Below are positions 51,082-59,510 of a stretch of 64,000 nt of DNA, piece by piece. Both the position numbers and the translations under genes were made by a program. How positions within the stretch are numbered: position 1 is the first letter of the stretch; each line of letters begins with the position of its first letter. Below the pieces are notes generated by a model. That model was not told the DNA's origin. It ran no database searches and saw only the letters and a list, made by a program, of their open reading frames with translations. The DNA comes from Paenibacillus oceani (lineage in GTDB: Bacteria; Bacillota; Bacilli; Paenibacillales; NBRC-103111): assembly GCF_014705615.1 (NCBI RefSeq), contig NZ_JACXJA010000035.1, forward strand, positions 1-64,000, read 5' to 3'.

Positions 51082-52592
51082 ATTTCATCTTCCCCCATTC
51101 CTAATGGTCCGGCCTGAAACACGCTCCGCACCTGCTCGCTGATGATTTGAATCCCCCGCTCGATATTCTCATCCGTCACACGTGAAAAGCCAAGCCGCAA
51201 CGTATTCGTCCCTTCGCCTTCTTGCACAAAAAACTTGTCTCCCGGAGTAAATATAACACCCTGGTCCGTGCAAGCTTCCAGCAGCCGTTGCGTATCTACG
51301 ACTGACGGGAAGGTAAGAAACAAATGCAAGCCCCCGTCACCGGATAGCTGAGCCTCCGGGAGATGGGCTTCACAGCATGCCTTCGTCAGTTCATATTTGC
51401 GTTTGTATTCCAAACGTGCTTTTTTTACATATTTATCGAAATTTCCATTGATCAAATATTGATACAGGATCGATTGATCGATCGTCGACGTATGGATGGT
51501 GCGCGCCCGTTTCATGCTCTCCAGATGGTCGATTAGCGCCCGGTCTCCAAGCACCCAGCCCACTCGCAGGCCGGGGAACAGCACCTTGGAGAAGCTACCG
51601 ATATAAATGACTCCGTTCCCACGTCCTGCAGTCGCGATTAAAGGCGATACATGCGCTCCCGAGTAGCGCAGCTCCTCGTTGAATCCATCCTCGATCACGG
51701 GAATCTGATAGTGCCTCATTAATTGGATAACGGCGCTGCGCTTCGCCGGCGACATGACGATGCCTGTCGGGTTGTGATACGAAGGAGTCAAATAGGCCAG
51801 ATCGAAGCGGTTTGACTTCTGCAATACCGCCTCCAGCTGTTCCACGTTAATCCCGTCACGTTCCATCGGAATGCCGGTAATCTCAAATCGGTGCAGCTTC
51901 AAATTTTTGATCGCCGTATGATGGGTCGGATTTTCGCAAAGGGCCGATCCGCGGCGCGTTAAAGGACGCAGTGCCGACAGCACCAGGTCGAAGCCTTCGG
52001 TAAACCCGCTCGTGATCAGCATCTCTTTGCCGCTTGGATCGACGCCCTTATTCTCCATATAACGCATCAGGTAATCAATCAGCGGCTTGTAGCCCTTCGC
52101 ATAGCCGTAGTTGAGCAGTACCTGTCCCTCGATAGCCATCCGATCCATAAAAGCACGACGCACATCTCCCAGATCGAACAGCCGCTCATCCGGAGCGATG
52201 CTTGTGAATGAGATCGTTCCTTTGCCTGCGCGGATACCCTGCTTCATCAGATCTAGCTCTACAGCCGATTGCGCATACTCGTTCATTTTGGCCTTCCAGT
52301 CGAGGTGCCAGGCGGCGGAGCTGTCGGCTCCTCCCTGCTCCGCATCCGGATGGCCCACCATGGCCACGTAGCTGCCTTTGCCGGGAATCGCATAAGTAAA
52401 ACCGTCATCCTCCAGACCTTCATAGGCAGCGATGACCGTATTGCGGCTCACCTTGAGCAGGACGCTTAATTCTCGCGTGGAGGGCAGCTTCTGGTCCGCT
52501 TGAAGCGCCCCTTTTATAATTAGACGTTTCATATATTCTTTTACTTGGATGACGACCGGACGGTCGCCAGCTTGCTTGAAATCCTGGAACAT
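51078..52592 (-). CDS. MocR-type (GntR/aminotransferase fusion) regulator
   Basis: 504 residues from the ATG at 52592. Residues 10-75 are a GntR winged helix (QVKEYMKRLIIKGALQADQK, STRELSVLLKVSRNTVIAAY). After a linker comes a full class I aminotransferase fold (MLITSGFTEGFDLVLSALRP, LAYLTPSYHNPTGIVMSP, GSFSKVLFPGLRVGWVLGD with the PLP Lys). MocR proteins sense PLP or amino compounds and regulate vitamin B6 or amine genes. Here the partner gene overlapping by four bases is an aminotransferase, so the regulator probably governs its own operon. Confidence 0.9.
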   Translation of the reverse strand: MFQDFKQAGDRPVVIQVKEYMKRLIIKGALQADQKLPSTRELSVLLKVSRNTVIAAYEGLEDDGFTYAIPGKGSYVAMVGHPDAEQGGADSSAAWHLDWKAKMNEYAQSAVELDLMKQGIRAGKGTISFTSIAPDERLFDLGDVRRAFMDRMAIEGQVLLNYGYAKGYKPLIDYLMRYMENKGVDPSGKEMLITSGFTEGFDLVLSALRPLTRRGSALCENPTHHTAIKNLKLHRFEITGIPMERDGINVEQLEAVLQKSNRFDLAYLTPSYHNPTGIVMSPAKRSAVIQLMRHYQIPVIEDGFNEELRYSGAHVSPLIATAGRGNGVIYIGSFSKVLFPGLRVGWVLGDRALIDHLESMKRARTIHTSTIDQSILYQYLINGNFDKYVKKARLEYKRKYELTKACCEAHLPEAQLSGDGGLHLFLTFPSVVDTQRLLEACTDQGVIFTPGDKFFVQEGEGTNTLRLGFSRVTDENIERGIQIISEQVRSVFQAGPLGMGEDEI

Positions 52593-52729
52593 CCTTTCAT
52601 CGCCCCCATACTTAATGATCGCATAGGAAACAAAAGAAATATAGAACCACCGTACTGGATTTTTCATCCTACAGTGGTTCCTTCCCTTTTTGATATGTAG
52701 TGGAGTAATCCAAAACAACAACAAATTTG

Positions 52730-52890
52730 CTACTTCTTCGCCAAAAAACCCGATACAATTAATACTAAACCTGATAAAACGATGAAGAATTCGAAACCAT
52801 ACAGATTAATCCCTGGTTCGCCCTGGTATATAAACCGGCTAACATAAAAGAAATTCCTAACAACATAACTTTGATTGAACGCATCGCCAT
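52730..52890 (-). pseudogene. frameshifted small membrane protein
   Basis: An ATG at 52890 starts MAMRSIKVMLLGISFMLAGL (one hydrophobic segment). In the next frame the reading continues IYQGEPGINLYGFEFFIVLS and GLVLIVSGFLAKK (a second hydrophobic segment) to a stop at 52730. The two pieces join naturally as a 50-60 residue two-pass membrane protein if one base is removed near 52827-52835. Such small hypothetical membrane proteins are common in Paenibacillus. Frameshift or sequencing error are both possible. Confidence 0.55.
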
Positions 52891-53310
52891 GCCCACCCCC
52901 GAAGTGCTTGTTCGCCAATTGCAAAGTTCCAGCCTCACCGGGTAATCGGGATCAATGTGAAGATCAACCCTATAGGTAGTAAAATAATACTACCTCCACC
53001 CCCATTTGATTAACACTACCAGGGCTTGGAAAGTTGCGAAATTTATATATATTATTCACTCTCCCTCCTCTAAGCACAAAAATACGCACACTTCTTAAGA
53101 AGTGTGCGCGAAATAACTGGAATCCATTTCCTTACTGCAAAACGTTTTTCTAGCCTCTTGAATAAATTCCTGCACAGCGGCAGGAATGCCATCTAATCCT
53201 TCTGCTCCTCCAACGAATAACCTGCTCGTGAGCAGGACTATGAACGACAGGAGCCGTTCCGCAGCATTCGCAACAAGGATCGCTCTTTTTTCCCGCAAGA
53301 TACAGACCAT
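52891..53310. other. intergenic stretch with hairpins only
   Basis: It contains the palindrome AGGTAGTA-N6-TACTACCT (52974-52995) of unknown role and, at its left-central part, the terminator of the GH125 operon. A 71-codon frame (53095-53310) begins at the GH125 stop and ends within the terminator hairpin. I do not support it as a gene. Confidence 0.5.
53085..53108 (-). terminator. terminator of the glycan operon
   Basis: CGCACACTTCTT and AAGAAGTGTGCG form a perfect 24-base palindrome. On the minus strand TATTTTTG follows. It lies about 200 bp beyond the GH125 stop and closes the operon. Confidence 0.8.
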
Positions 53311-54645
53311 CTACTTCCCGTCCCGCTCGAACAATCCGCGTTCCATCGCTCGATACACCAGCATCGCGAACATGCTGTTGGACCAGGCAAACCAAGGTCG
53401 CGTAAAGGTCGCCGGATCATCGGCGTGAAACCCTTCGTGCATAAAGCCGGTATCCGCATCCGTCACTTCCAGCAGATCGATCATCTCCATCATTTCTTCT
53501 TCGCCGGTAGCGGTCAGCCCCTGCATCGACAGCGCCAAATGCCACACATAGTCCGGAGGCGTATGTGGGCTGCCGATGCCTTTGGCCGCTTGGCCTTCGA
53601 AATAATAAGGATTGTCCTTGCTAAGAATGAACGACCGCGTGTTGCGATAAATCGGATCATCTGCGGAAGCATAGCCGATATACGGAATCGACATCAGCGA
53701 CGGCGTGCCCGCATCGTCCATCAGGCAATAATTGCCGAAGCCGTCCGTTTCGAAAGCATAAATCGGCCCATACTTCGCATGATGATAAATCCCGTACAGC
53801 CGGATGCCGTGTTCGATTTCTTCCTCGAGCTTCTCCATCTCCTCGGCAAAACGAACGTCGCGGAACACATAGCGGGCAATCTTCTGCATTTGCCGCAATA
53901 CGGCGACGACGAACATATTCGAAGGAATGTTGTAATGAAAGTCGCAGGCATCGTCGCTGGCGCGGAATCCGGACCAGATCATCCCGGTATAGTTGACCGG
54001 CATGCCCTTGCCTTCGTTGCGAAGCGTATCGATCGCCGGACAATCCCGGCGCATGAACGTATAGGATGAAAGCTCGCCATGAAGCTGCTCTACCTTCCAG
54101 AGATCGACCGCCGTACGCATCGCTTTGCTGAAATTCTCGTCGAAGATATCGGTATGCCCGGTTTCCTGCCAATACAGATAAGAAAGCTGCATCGAAAAAC
54201 AGATCGAATCGAGCTCGAATTTCCGCTCCCATACCCAAGGCGACATGTCCGTTTCGTCATTCGCATCCCAATGCCAGTCGTTCGGCCCTTCATTAAACGC
54301 ATTGGCGTACGGGTCCTTCAAAATATAAAACATCTGGCGCCGGATCAAGCCGCCGATGATGCTCCGCAATTCCGCATCTTCTTTGGCCAGCGGTACATAA
54401 TGGCGCACCTGCTCCACCGAATCGCGCAGCCACATGGCCGGAATATCACCGGTAATGACAAAGGTCGTGCCGTCCTCCATCCGCTTCGTGGTCGTTTCGA
54501 GCGTATTGGGAAAACAATTGTTGAACAGCGCCAGCAGCTTCGGCCGATGCGCCAGCTTGCTCTCCGCTGTCTGCAGCACCCGCTTCACGCTTGGCGGAAC
54601 GGCAAACGAACCCAAATCGATTTTCGGCAGCCTGAATTGTTCCAT
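53311..54645 (-). CDS. GH125 exo-alpha-1,6-mannosidase-like glycoside hydrolase
   Basis: 444 residues, close to the usual family length. GDIPAMWLRDSVEQVRHYVP is the hallmark of GH125, followed by NDWHWDANDETDMSPWVWER, FELDSICF, FMRRDCPAIDTLRNEGKGMP and FMHEGFHADDPATFTRPWFA, which include the acid and base residues described for the family. No export signal, so it acts on oligosaccharides after import. GH125 enzymes remove alpha-1,6-mannose from N-glycans or yeast mannan. It is the last gene of the YesMN-transporter operon and follows the inner permease gene by 15 bp. Confidence 0.9.
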   Translation of the reverse strand: MEQFRLPKIDLGSFAVPPSVKRVLQTAESKLAHRPKLLALFNNCFPNTLETTTKRMEDGTTFVITGDIPAMWLRDSVEQVRHYVPLAKEDAELRSIIGGLIRRQMFYILKDPYANAFNEGPNDWHWDANDETDMSPWVWERKFELDSICFSMQLSYLYWQETGHTDIFDENFSKAMRTAVDLWKVEQLHGELSSYTFMRRDCPAIDTLRNEGKGMPVNYTGMIWSGFRASDDACDFHYNIPSNMFVVAVLRQMQKIARYVFRDVRFAEEMEKLEEEIEHGIRLYGIYHHAKYGPIYAFETDGFGNYCLMDDAGTPSLMSIPYIGYASADDPIYRNTRSFILSKDNPYYFEGQAAKGIGSPHTPPDYVWHLALSMQGLTATGEEEMMEMIDLLEVTDADTGFMHEGFHADDPATFTRPWFAWSNSMFAMLVYRAMERGLFERDGK

Positions 54646-54660
54646 CCCGAGTCCTCCTCC

Positions 54661-55485
54661 TTATCCTTTGACGGCTCCGGCCGTCATCCCTTGCATTACT
54701 TTTTTGGAGAATGCCAGATAAACGAGCAGCACCGGCATGATCACGATCACCATAGCGGCCATCATCTGCGTATAGTTTGCTGTATACTGCCCGTTGAAAT
54801 TGGTCAGCCCGATCGGCAGCGTATGCAGAGCCGGGCTTTTGAGCAGGACGAGTGCGAACGGAAACTCGTTCCAGGCGCCCAGGAAAAACAAGATGACCGA
54901 GGTCGAAATAACCGGCATACATAACGGCATCACGATGCGCAATACGGTGCTAGTCGAGCTGCTTCCGTCGATGCAAGCGGCCTCTTCGATATCGAGCGGC
55001 ACTGACTTGATGAAGTTTTCGAACAGGAACACGGCCATCGACAAATTAAAGGCTACGTACGGAAAAATAAGCGTGATCCGCTTATCCAGCAAGCCGAGCG
55101 CCTTAAATTCGACGAAAATCGGAATCAGCAAGCCATGGATCGGAATCAGCATGCCCGTCAAAAACATGAAATAAATCGTATTGCGAAACGGGAACTTGAA
55201 TCGTGCCAATATATAAGCGGTAAAAAAACCGAATAATATCGTAAAAATTACAGTAAACACACTAACAAACGCGCTGTTCCAAAAATAAGTGCCCATCTTG
55301 CCGATCCGAAAGGCATCGATATAGTTTTGAAATTGCGGGCTGGTAGGCAAAGACATGATGTTCATGTTGAATTCTTGCGACGTCTTCAACGAGGAGTAGA
55401 TCATCCATATCAAAGGGAAAATACACGACAGCGAAATGGCGATCAAAAAGATGTTAATCGCGATCTTGCCGATGGTTTTAGTCAC
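54661..55485 (-). CDS. carbohydrate ABC transporter permease (MalG type)
   Basis: 274 residues from a GTG at 55485, chosen because GGAGGG lies seven bases upstream; the TTG at 55500 is inside that site. Six hydrophobic segments are apparent (IAINIFLIAISLSCIFPLIW; IYFMFLTGMLIPIHGLLIPI; VISTSVILFFLGAWNEFPFA). EEAACIDGSSSTSTVLRIVM is the EAA loop that docks the ATPase subunit. No ATPase gene is present, as is usual where a shared MsmK-type ATPase serves several importers. The start overlaps the preceding permease stop by 8 bp. Confidence 0.9.
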   Translation of the reverse strand: MTKTIGKIAINIFLIAISLSCIFPLIWMIYSSLKTSQEFNMNIMSLPTSPQFQNYIDAFRIGKMGTYFWNSAFVSVFTVIFTILFGFFTAYILARFKFPFRNTIYFMFLTGMLIPIHGLLIPIFVEFKALGLLDKRITLIFPYVAFNLSMAVFLFENFIKSVPLDIEEAACIDGSSSTSTVLRIVMPLCMPVISTSVILFFLGAWNEFPFALVLLKSPALHTLPIGLTNFNGQYTANYTQMMAAMVIVIMPVLLVYLAFSKKVMQGMTAGAVKG

Positions 55486-56365
55486 GGTTTTTCCCTCCAA
55501 TCAGACGGCTGATCATGATCAAAGCGACGCTCAAAATCATAATCCCTACAGAAATCGCGCTTCCGTAACCAAGCTTGTACGCTTTAAACGACGTATCGTA
55601 TGCATACTGGGCCATAACGGTCGAGCTGCTGCCCGGTCCGCCGCCCGTCATGACGAATATGCTGTCGAACGCTTTCATATTCCCGGCAATACAGAGCATA
55701 ACCGCGATTTTGATCGTCGGATTCAACAGGGGAAGCGTTATGTGCAGCATTTTTTTGAACCCCGTCGCCCCGTCCAGCTCGGCCATCTCGTACACTTCGC
55801 TGTTGATGCTCTGCATCGCCGCCAAAAAGATGATCAAGTAAAAGCCGATATACTGCCACACGATCGGTACGGTTACGGAGTACATGACGATATCCGGATC
55901 GTCCAGCCACGGCTTGATCCACGACTCCAATCCGATGTTCCGCAGCAGCCAGTTCAGCATTCCTGCATCCTGGTTATAGATCATTCCCCATAAAAATCCG
56001 ATGACGACGGAGGACAACACGACGGGAATGAAAATAACCGTACGGTGGAATCCTTTCCACTTCGCCAGCTTCGACATGAGGAAAATACTGATGATAAACG
56101 CGATGCCAATCTGACCGACCACACTGAATGCGACGATCAGCAGATTGTTCAAAAACGCATGCCAGAAATTGCTGTCCACCAGCAGGTTCCGGTAATTATC
56201 CAGCCCGATAAAATCCATCTTGGGGCCGCCCGACCATTTGAAGAAGCTGTACCGTACAGCCAAAACGACAGGAACAAGCACCATGAAGGCAAAAAGGATT
56301 ACACTCGGCAGCAAATAAATGAGGAACGTAGTCCGTTTCGGGCGGATGGCTGTCGAACCATTCAT
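55478..56365 (-). CDS. carbohydrate ABC transporter permease (MalF/LplB type)
   Basis: 295 residues, GGAGGGAG before the ATG. Six membrane segments (TTFLIYLLPSVILFAFMVLV; NNLLIVAFSVVGQIGIAFII; VIFIPVVLSSVVIGFLWGMI; and three more). YEMAELDGATGFKKMLHITL is the EAA loop, and VFVMTGGGPGSSSTVMAQYA is the family's conserved periplasmic turn in slightly altered form. It forms the heterodimeric pore with the downstream permease. It follows the binding-lipoprotein gene after an intercistronic hairpin. Confidence 0.9.
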   Translation of the reverse strand: MNGSTAIRPKRTTFLIYLLPSVILFAFMVLVPVVLAVRYSFFKWSGGPKMDFIGLDNYRNLLVDSNFWHAFLNNLLIVAFSVVGQIGIAFIISIFLMSKLAKWKGFHRTVIFIPVVLSSVVIGFLWGMIYNQDAGMLNWLLRNIGLESWIKPWLDDPDIVMYSVTVPIVWQYIGFYLIIFLAAMQSINSEVYEMAELDGATGFKKMLHITLPLLNPTIKIAVMLCIAGNMKAFDSIFVMTGGGPGSSSTVMAQYAYDTSFKAYKLGYGSAISVGIMILSVALIMISRLIGGKNRD

Positions 56366-56397
56366 CAGGCTCCCTCCTTCAAGCTTGAAACATCATA

Positions 56398-56424
56398 TTC
56401 TGCCGGGCATAACACCCGGCAGAA
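56398..56424 (-). other. intercistronic hairpin between binding protein and permease genes
   Basis: TTCTGCCGGG (56398-56407) and CCCGGCAGAA (56415-56424) form a perfect 10-bp stem with a 7-base loop and no T run. Such hairpins in importer operons protect the upstream mRNA and give excess binding protein over permease. Confidence 0.7.
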
Positions 56425-56444
56425 CGCTGAATTACAGATTCGAA

Positions 56445-57779
56445 TCATTGCTTCATTTCGCTTTCATACTCTTTCTGCATTGCTTCCGCTGCCTGCTGCG
56501 GCGTATATTTACCGATCATCAGCTCCTGCATCTTCGTATTCATCGATTCGGTCAAACCCGGAGACAAGCGAGTATCATAAATCGGCGAAAATTTGGTTGT
56601 TTCGACGAGCTTCACGAGCTTTTTGCTCAGCGACGGCATTTCGATGCTTTCGATGTTATCCACCTTACTGGATGGGATATCTCCGTATTTCAGGATCAGC
56701 TTCGCGGCCTTGGAATCGGTCAGGCTTTGAATCAGCTGTTGAATATCGTCCAATTTAGCCGGATCTATCTTCGCATTGACCGCGTAAGCCCATCCGCCTC
56801 CGCCGGATACGGTGTTTTGCTCGCCTTTGGCTCCTTCGATCGCCGGGAAAACCGCAAGCTCCGTCTTCTCGACAATCTCTTTCGGTCCGCCCGTTTCGAC
56901 CGCGTTGGCCGCCCAGTTGCCTTCGATGAACATAGCCGCACTGCCGTTGTAATACAACGTACGTTGCTGATTGTTATCGATGCTGTTCATATCCTTATTG
57001 AACGCCCCTATATCCACCAGACCTTTCAATGCGGTCAATGCTTGTACAAATTCGGGATCCGTAAACTTCGCGCCTTTACCTTCAACCAGGTCGTTAAACC
57101 ATTGCGTTCCGGTATAGCGAGTCCCCAGCGTGCTCATGTAGGAGGAGTTCACGACCCATTTCGCTTTATTGCCGAGGGCGATCGGGGTAATGTTCTGATT
57201 TTTCAATTCTTTGATCAGCGTTTCGAAGTCGCTCCATGTTTTTGGAAATTCCGGGAATCCGGCTTTGGCCACCAAGTCCTTGTTGTAATAGATGACATGA
57301 GTAGGTCCGCCGGTCATTTGGATGCCGTACGTTTTTCCGTCAATCGTGTAAGGATCCAGAACGCCCTCGGTAAAGCCGTCTTTCCATGCCGCATTTTTAT
57401 CCAATTGATCGTTAAGCGGCCGAAGCAGTCCGTTCTCTACGAAAGTCGATACCATGGACGGCTTGACGAGGAACACATCCGGCAGCTCATTCGCCGCTGC
57501 CAATGTTTTAATTTTCGTTTCGTAGCTGTCATGGGACTGAACTTCTTCGTCGAACGTTACATCGGGATGATCCTTCTTGAACTGCTCAATCAAGTCGGCC
57601 TGATGGCTCGGCTGTGCCGAATTTTTATCATACATATGCATAAATTTGATTTTTGCCTTCGCCTTATCCTTCGCGCCCTCCGCCGATTCGGAACCGCTAT
57701 TCGAGCTGCAGCCTGCAGCGACCAGCGCCAAGCTTGTAACGAGCAGCGTCGCAGTTAACCCTTTGTTTGCTTTTTTCAC
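56445..57779 (-). CDS. ABC sugar-binding lipoprotein of the GH125 operon
   Basis: 444 residues from a GTG at 57779 with GGGGAG seven bases upstream. LLVTSLALVAAGCSSNSGSE is a lipoprotein signal with the acylated Cys. The mature protein is a family 1 solute-binding fold (QFKKDHPDVTFDEEVQSHDS, PTHVIYYNKDLVAKAGFPEF, TPQQAAEAMQKEYESEMKQ at the C-terminus). It presumably captures the oligosaccharide that the following two permeases import and the GH125 enzyme trims. The gene starts 124 bp after the response regulator stop, so it may also have its own promoter. Confidence 0.92.
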   Translation of the reverse strand: MKKANKGLTATLLVTSLALVAAGCSSNSGSESAEGAKDKAKAKIKFMHMYDKNSAQPSHQADLIEQFKKDHPDVTFDEEVQSHDSYETKIKTLAAANELPDVFLVKPSMVSTFVENGLLRPLNDQLDKNAAWKDGFTEGVLDPYTIDGKTYGIQMTGGPTHVIYYNKDLVAKAGFPEFPKTWSDFETLIKELKNQNITPIALGNKAKWVVNSSYMSTLGTRYTGTQWFNDLVEGKGAKFTDPEFVQALTALKGLVDIGAFNKDMNSIDNNQQRTLYYNGSAAMFIEGNWAANAVETGGPKEIVEKTELAVFPAIEGAKGEQNTVSGGGGWAYAVNAKIDPAKLDDIQQLIQSLTDSKAAKLILKYGDIPSSKVDNIESIEMPSLSKKLVKLVETTKFSPIYDTRLSPGLTESMNTKMQELMIGKYTPQQAAEAMQKEYESEMKQ

Positions 57780-57902
57780 CGTACAACTCCCCTTTGTCCT
57801 TGTAGTAGGTACTTTTGCCTGATAAGGTGAGTATATAAAAGTTGAGCGGACAAAAAAGTAGACATATCTATGAAATTATCCGTAAATGTGTCCTGTTGCG
57901 AA

Positions 57903-59510
57903 TTACAACCGATTTCGATACTCTTTCGGAGTAAAACCTGTATATTTTTTGAAAACATGGGTGAAATATTTGTAATCGTTATAGCCGACCCGCTCGGCCA
58001 CTTCATAAATTTTCGTGCCGACATCTTTCAGCAGCACCTTAGCTTTGTCTACGCGATATGTATTCAGCCACTCGGTAAAATGCTGTCCCGTCTCCTCCTT
58101 GAAGACGCGGCTGAAATAATTCGGTGTCACAAATACTTGGGACGAAACATCCTCCAGCCGGATATCCTCCGCATAATGCTCCTGAATATATTTGATTGCG
58201 GCGGTTACGATATGTTTGAACCGTACATTTTTGTACGCGGCGATCGATTCGATGAAGGCGGCGAACAAATCGCCGAGCCACCGCCGGATATCTTCCGTCG
58301 TCTCGTATTTCTCAATTTCCTCGTACGGATTCAATGCAGCAAGCTGGCTCTCGCCCAGATTAACGCCCATCTGCTCCAGGTGCGCCATCGCCAAAATAAC
58401 CCATTTCAGGCAAAGCGCTTTAATGTGTTCATAAGGGACATGCGAGTGGGCAAACTGAAGGAAACGCTCGTCGAGCAGCGCGTCGATTTTCGTTTGATCC
58501 ATAACGCTGAGGTTTTGCAGCAATTCCTTATCGTTCTCGGAGGGCGGCAGAAGCTTCCGCTTGCTTTCATCCCCGGTCTCCGTCTCCCCATAAACGATAA
58601 TTTGCCCTTTCCCGCGGTACACTTTGCTCTGCATGGCGAATACTGCCTGAGCGCTGCTTTTGTGAAGATCCTTCAGCTCCCGCACATAAGCGCCGGCTCC
58701 GATCGTAACGGACAGCTTCATATACCGGGCGACGCAGCGCTGGATTTCCTCACAGCATTCGATCAGGCGGTGTTTGTTTTTCATATTGGCATTTACGAAC
58801 AGATTGATGTAGTCGAAATCGCTTTGGCATACCGTGCAAGCGAACACCGAGGACAGCACTTCCTCCGTGATGTTGGCGATCGCGTACAAGGTCAGTTCCT
58901 TATCCCGGTCGGAAGCATGCTCCGTAATTAAACGAAAGTCGTCGACATCGACGACGAGAGCCGCGTACTCCGGTCCTTCCAGCGAAATATTCAGTTGACC
59001 CGCTTGCTCGAAAAGAACTGCGGCGTCCGTATTCGCTCCTTTCAACAGACGGTTTACCCATTTGCGCTGAATAAACGGAAAATTTTCGCGGATCAACTCG
59101 AGGTTGCTTTGCTCTTCTTCGATTTTTTTGCGTTCCCGTGCAATCTCCTCCGATATTTTCGTAATTAAAGCTTCCAGCTCTGTCGCTCCTACCGGTTTCA
59201 TCAAATATTCGTTAACCCCGATTTTCAGCGCTTGTCTGGCATAGTCGAAATCATCATAACCGCTTATGATGACGATCTTCGTCTGCGGGACCCGCTCCTT
59301 CAACTGCCGGGCCAACTCCAGCCCGTCCATATGCGGCATCCGAATGTCCGTAACCACGATATCCGGCTTCAACTGCTCGCACAATTCCAGCGCTTCCTTC
59401 CCGTTGCGCGCCTCGCCGACAATGTCAACGTCCAATTTCCACCAATCGATCGACGTGCGAATTCCTTTGCGGATAATCGACTCGTCATCTACGATCATCA
59501 GCTTGACCAT
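57903..59510 (-). CDS. yesN: AraC-type response regulator (YesN family)
   Basis: 535 residues. The receiver domain occupies residues 1-120 (KLMIVDDESIIRKGIRTSID; phosphoacceptor Asp 55 in VVTDIRMPHMDG; conserved Lys in LMKPVGATELEAL). The middle 280 residues are the usual YesN linker. The C-terminal 100 residues are an AraC double helix-turn-helix (LEDVSSQVFVTPNYFSRVFK; AERVGYNDYKYFTHVFKKYT). Its start lies within the end of the kinase gene (26-bp overlap), so the pair is made together. It probably activates the importer/GH125 genes and possibly the divergent glycosidase. Confidence 0.92.
   Translation of the reverse strand: MVKLMIVDDESIIRKGIRTSIDWWKLDVDIVGEARNGKEALELCEQLKPDIVVTDIRMPHMDGLELARQLKERVPQTKIVIISGYDDFDYARQALKIGVNEYLMKPVGATELEALITKISEEIARERKKIEEEQSNLELIRENFPFIQRKWVNRLLKGANTDAAVLFEQAGQLNISLEGPEYAALVVDVDDFRLITEHASDRDKELTLYAIANITEEVLSSVFACTVCQSDFDYINLFVNANMKNKHRLIECCEEIQRCVARYMKLSVTIGAGAYVRELKDLHKSSAQAVFAMQSKVYRGKGQIIVYGETETGDESKRKLLPPSENDKELLQNLSVMDQTKIDALLDERFLQFAHSHVPYEHIKALCLKWVILAMAHLEQMGVNLGESQLAALNPYEEIEKYETTEDIRRWLGDLFAAFIESIAAYKNVRFKHIVTAAIKYIQEHYAEDIRLEDVSSQVFVTPNYFSRVFKEETGQHFTEWLNTYRVDKAKVLLKDVGTKIYEVAERVGYNDYKYFTHVFKKYTGFTPKEYRNRL

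Noticed and set aside
53095-53310. 71-codon minus-strand open frame beginning at the GH125 stop
   Set aside because: No convincing ribosome binding site, no family resemblance, and its stop lies inside the operon terminator hairpin. Probably chance.
56319-57758. 479-codon plus-strand open frame
   Set aside because: Antisense to a well-defined binding lipoprotein gene. His/Phe/Arg-rich shadow composition.
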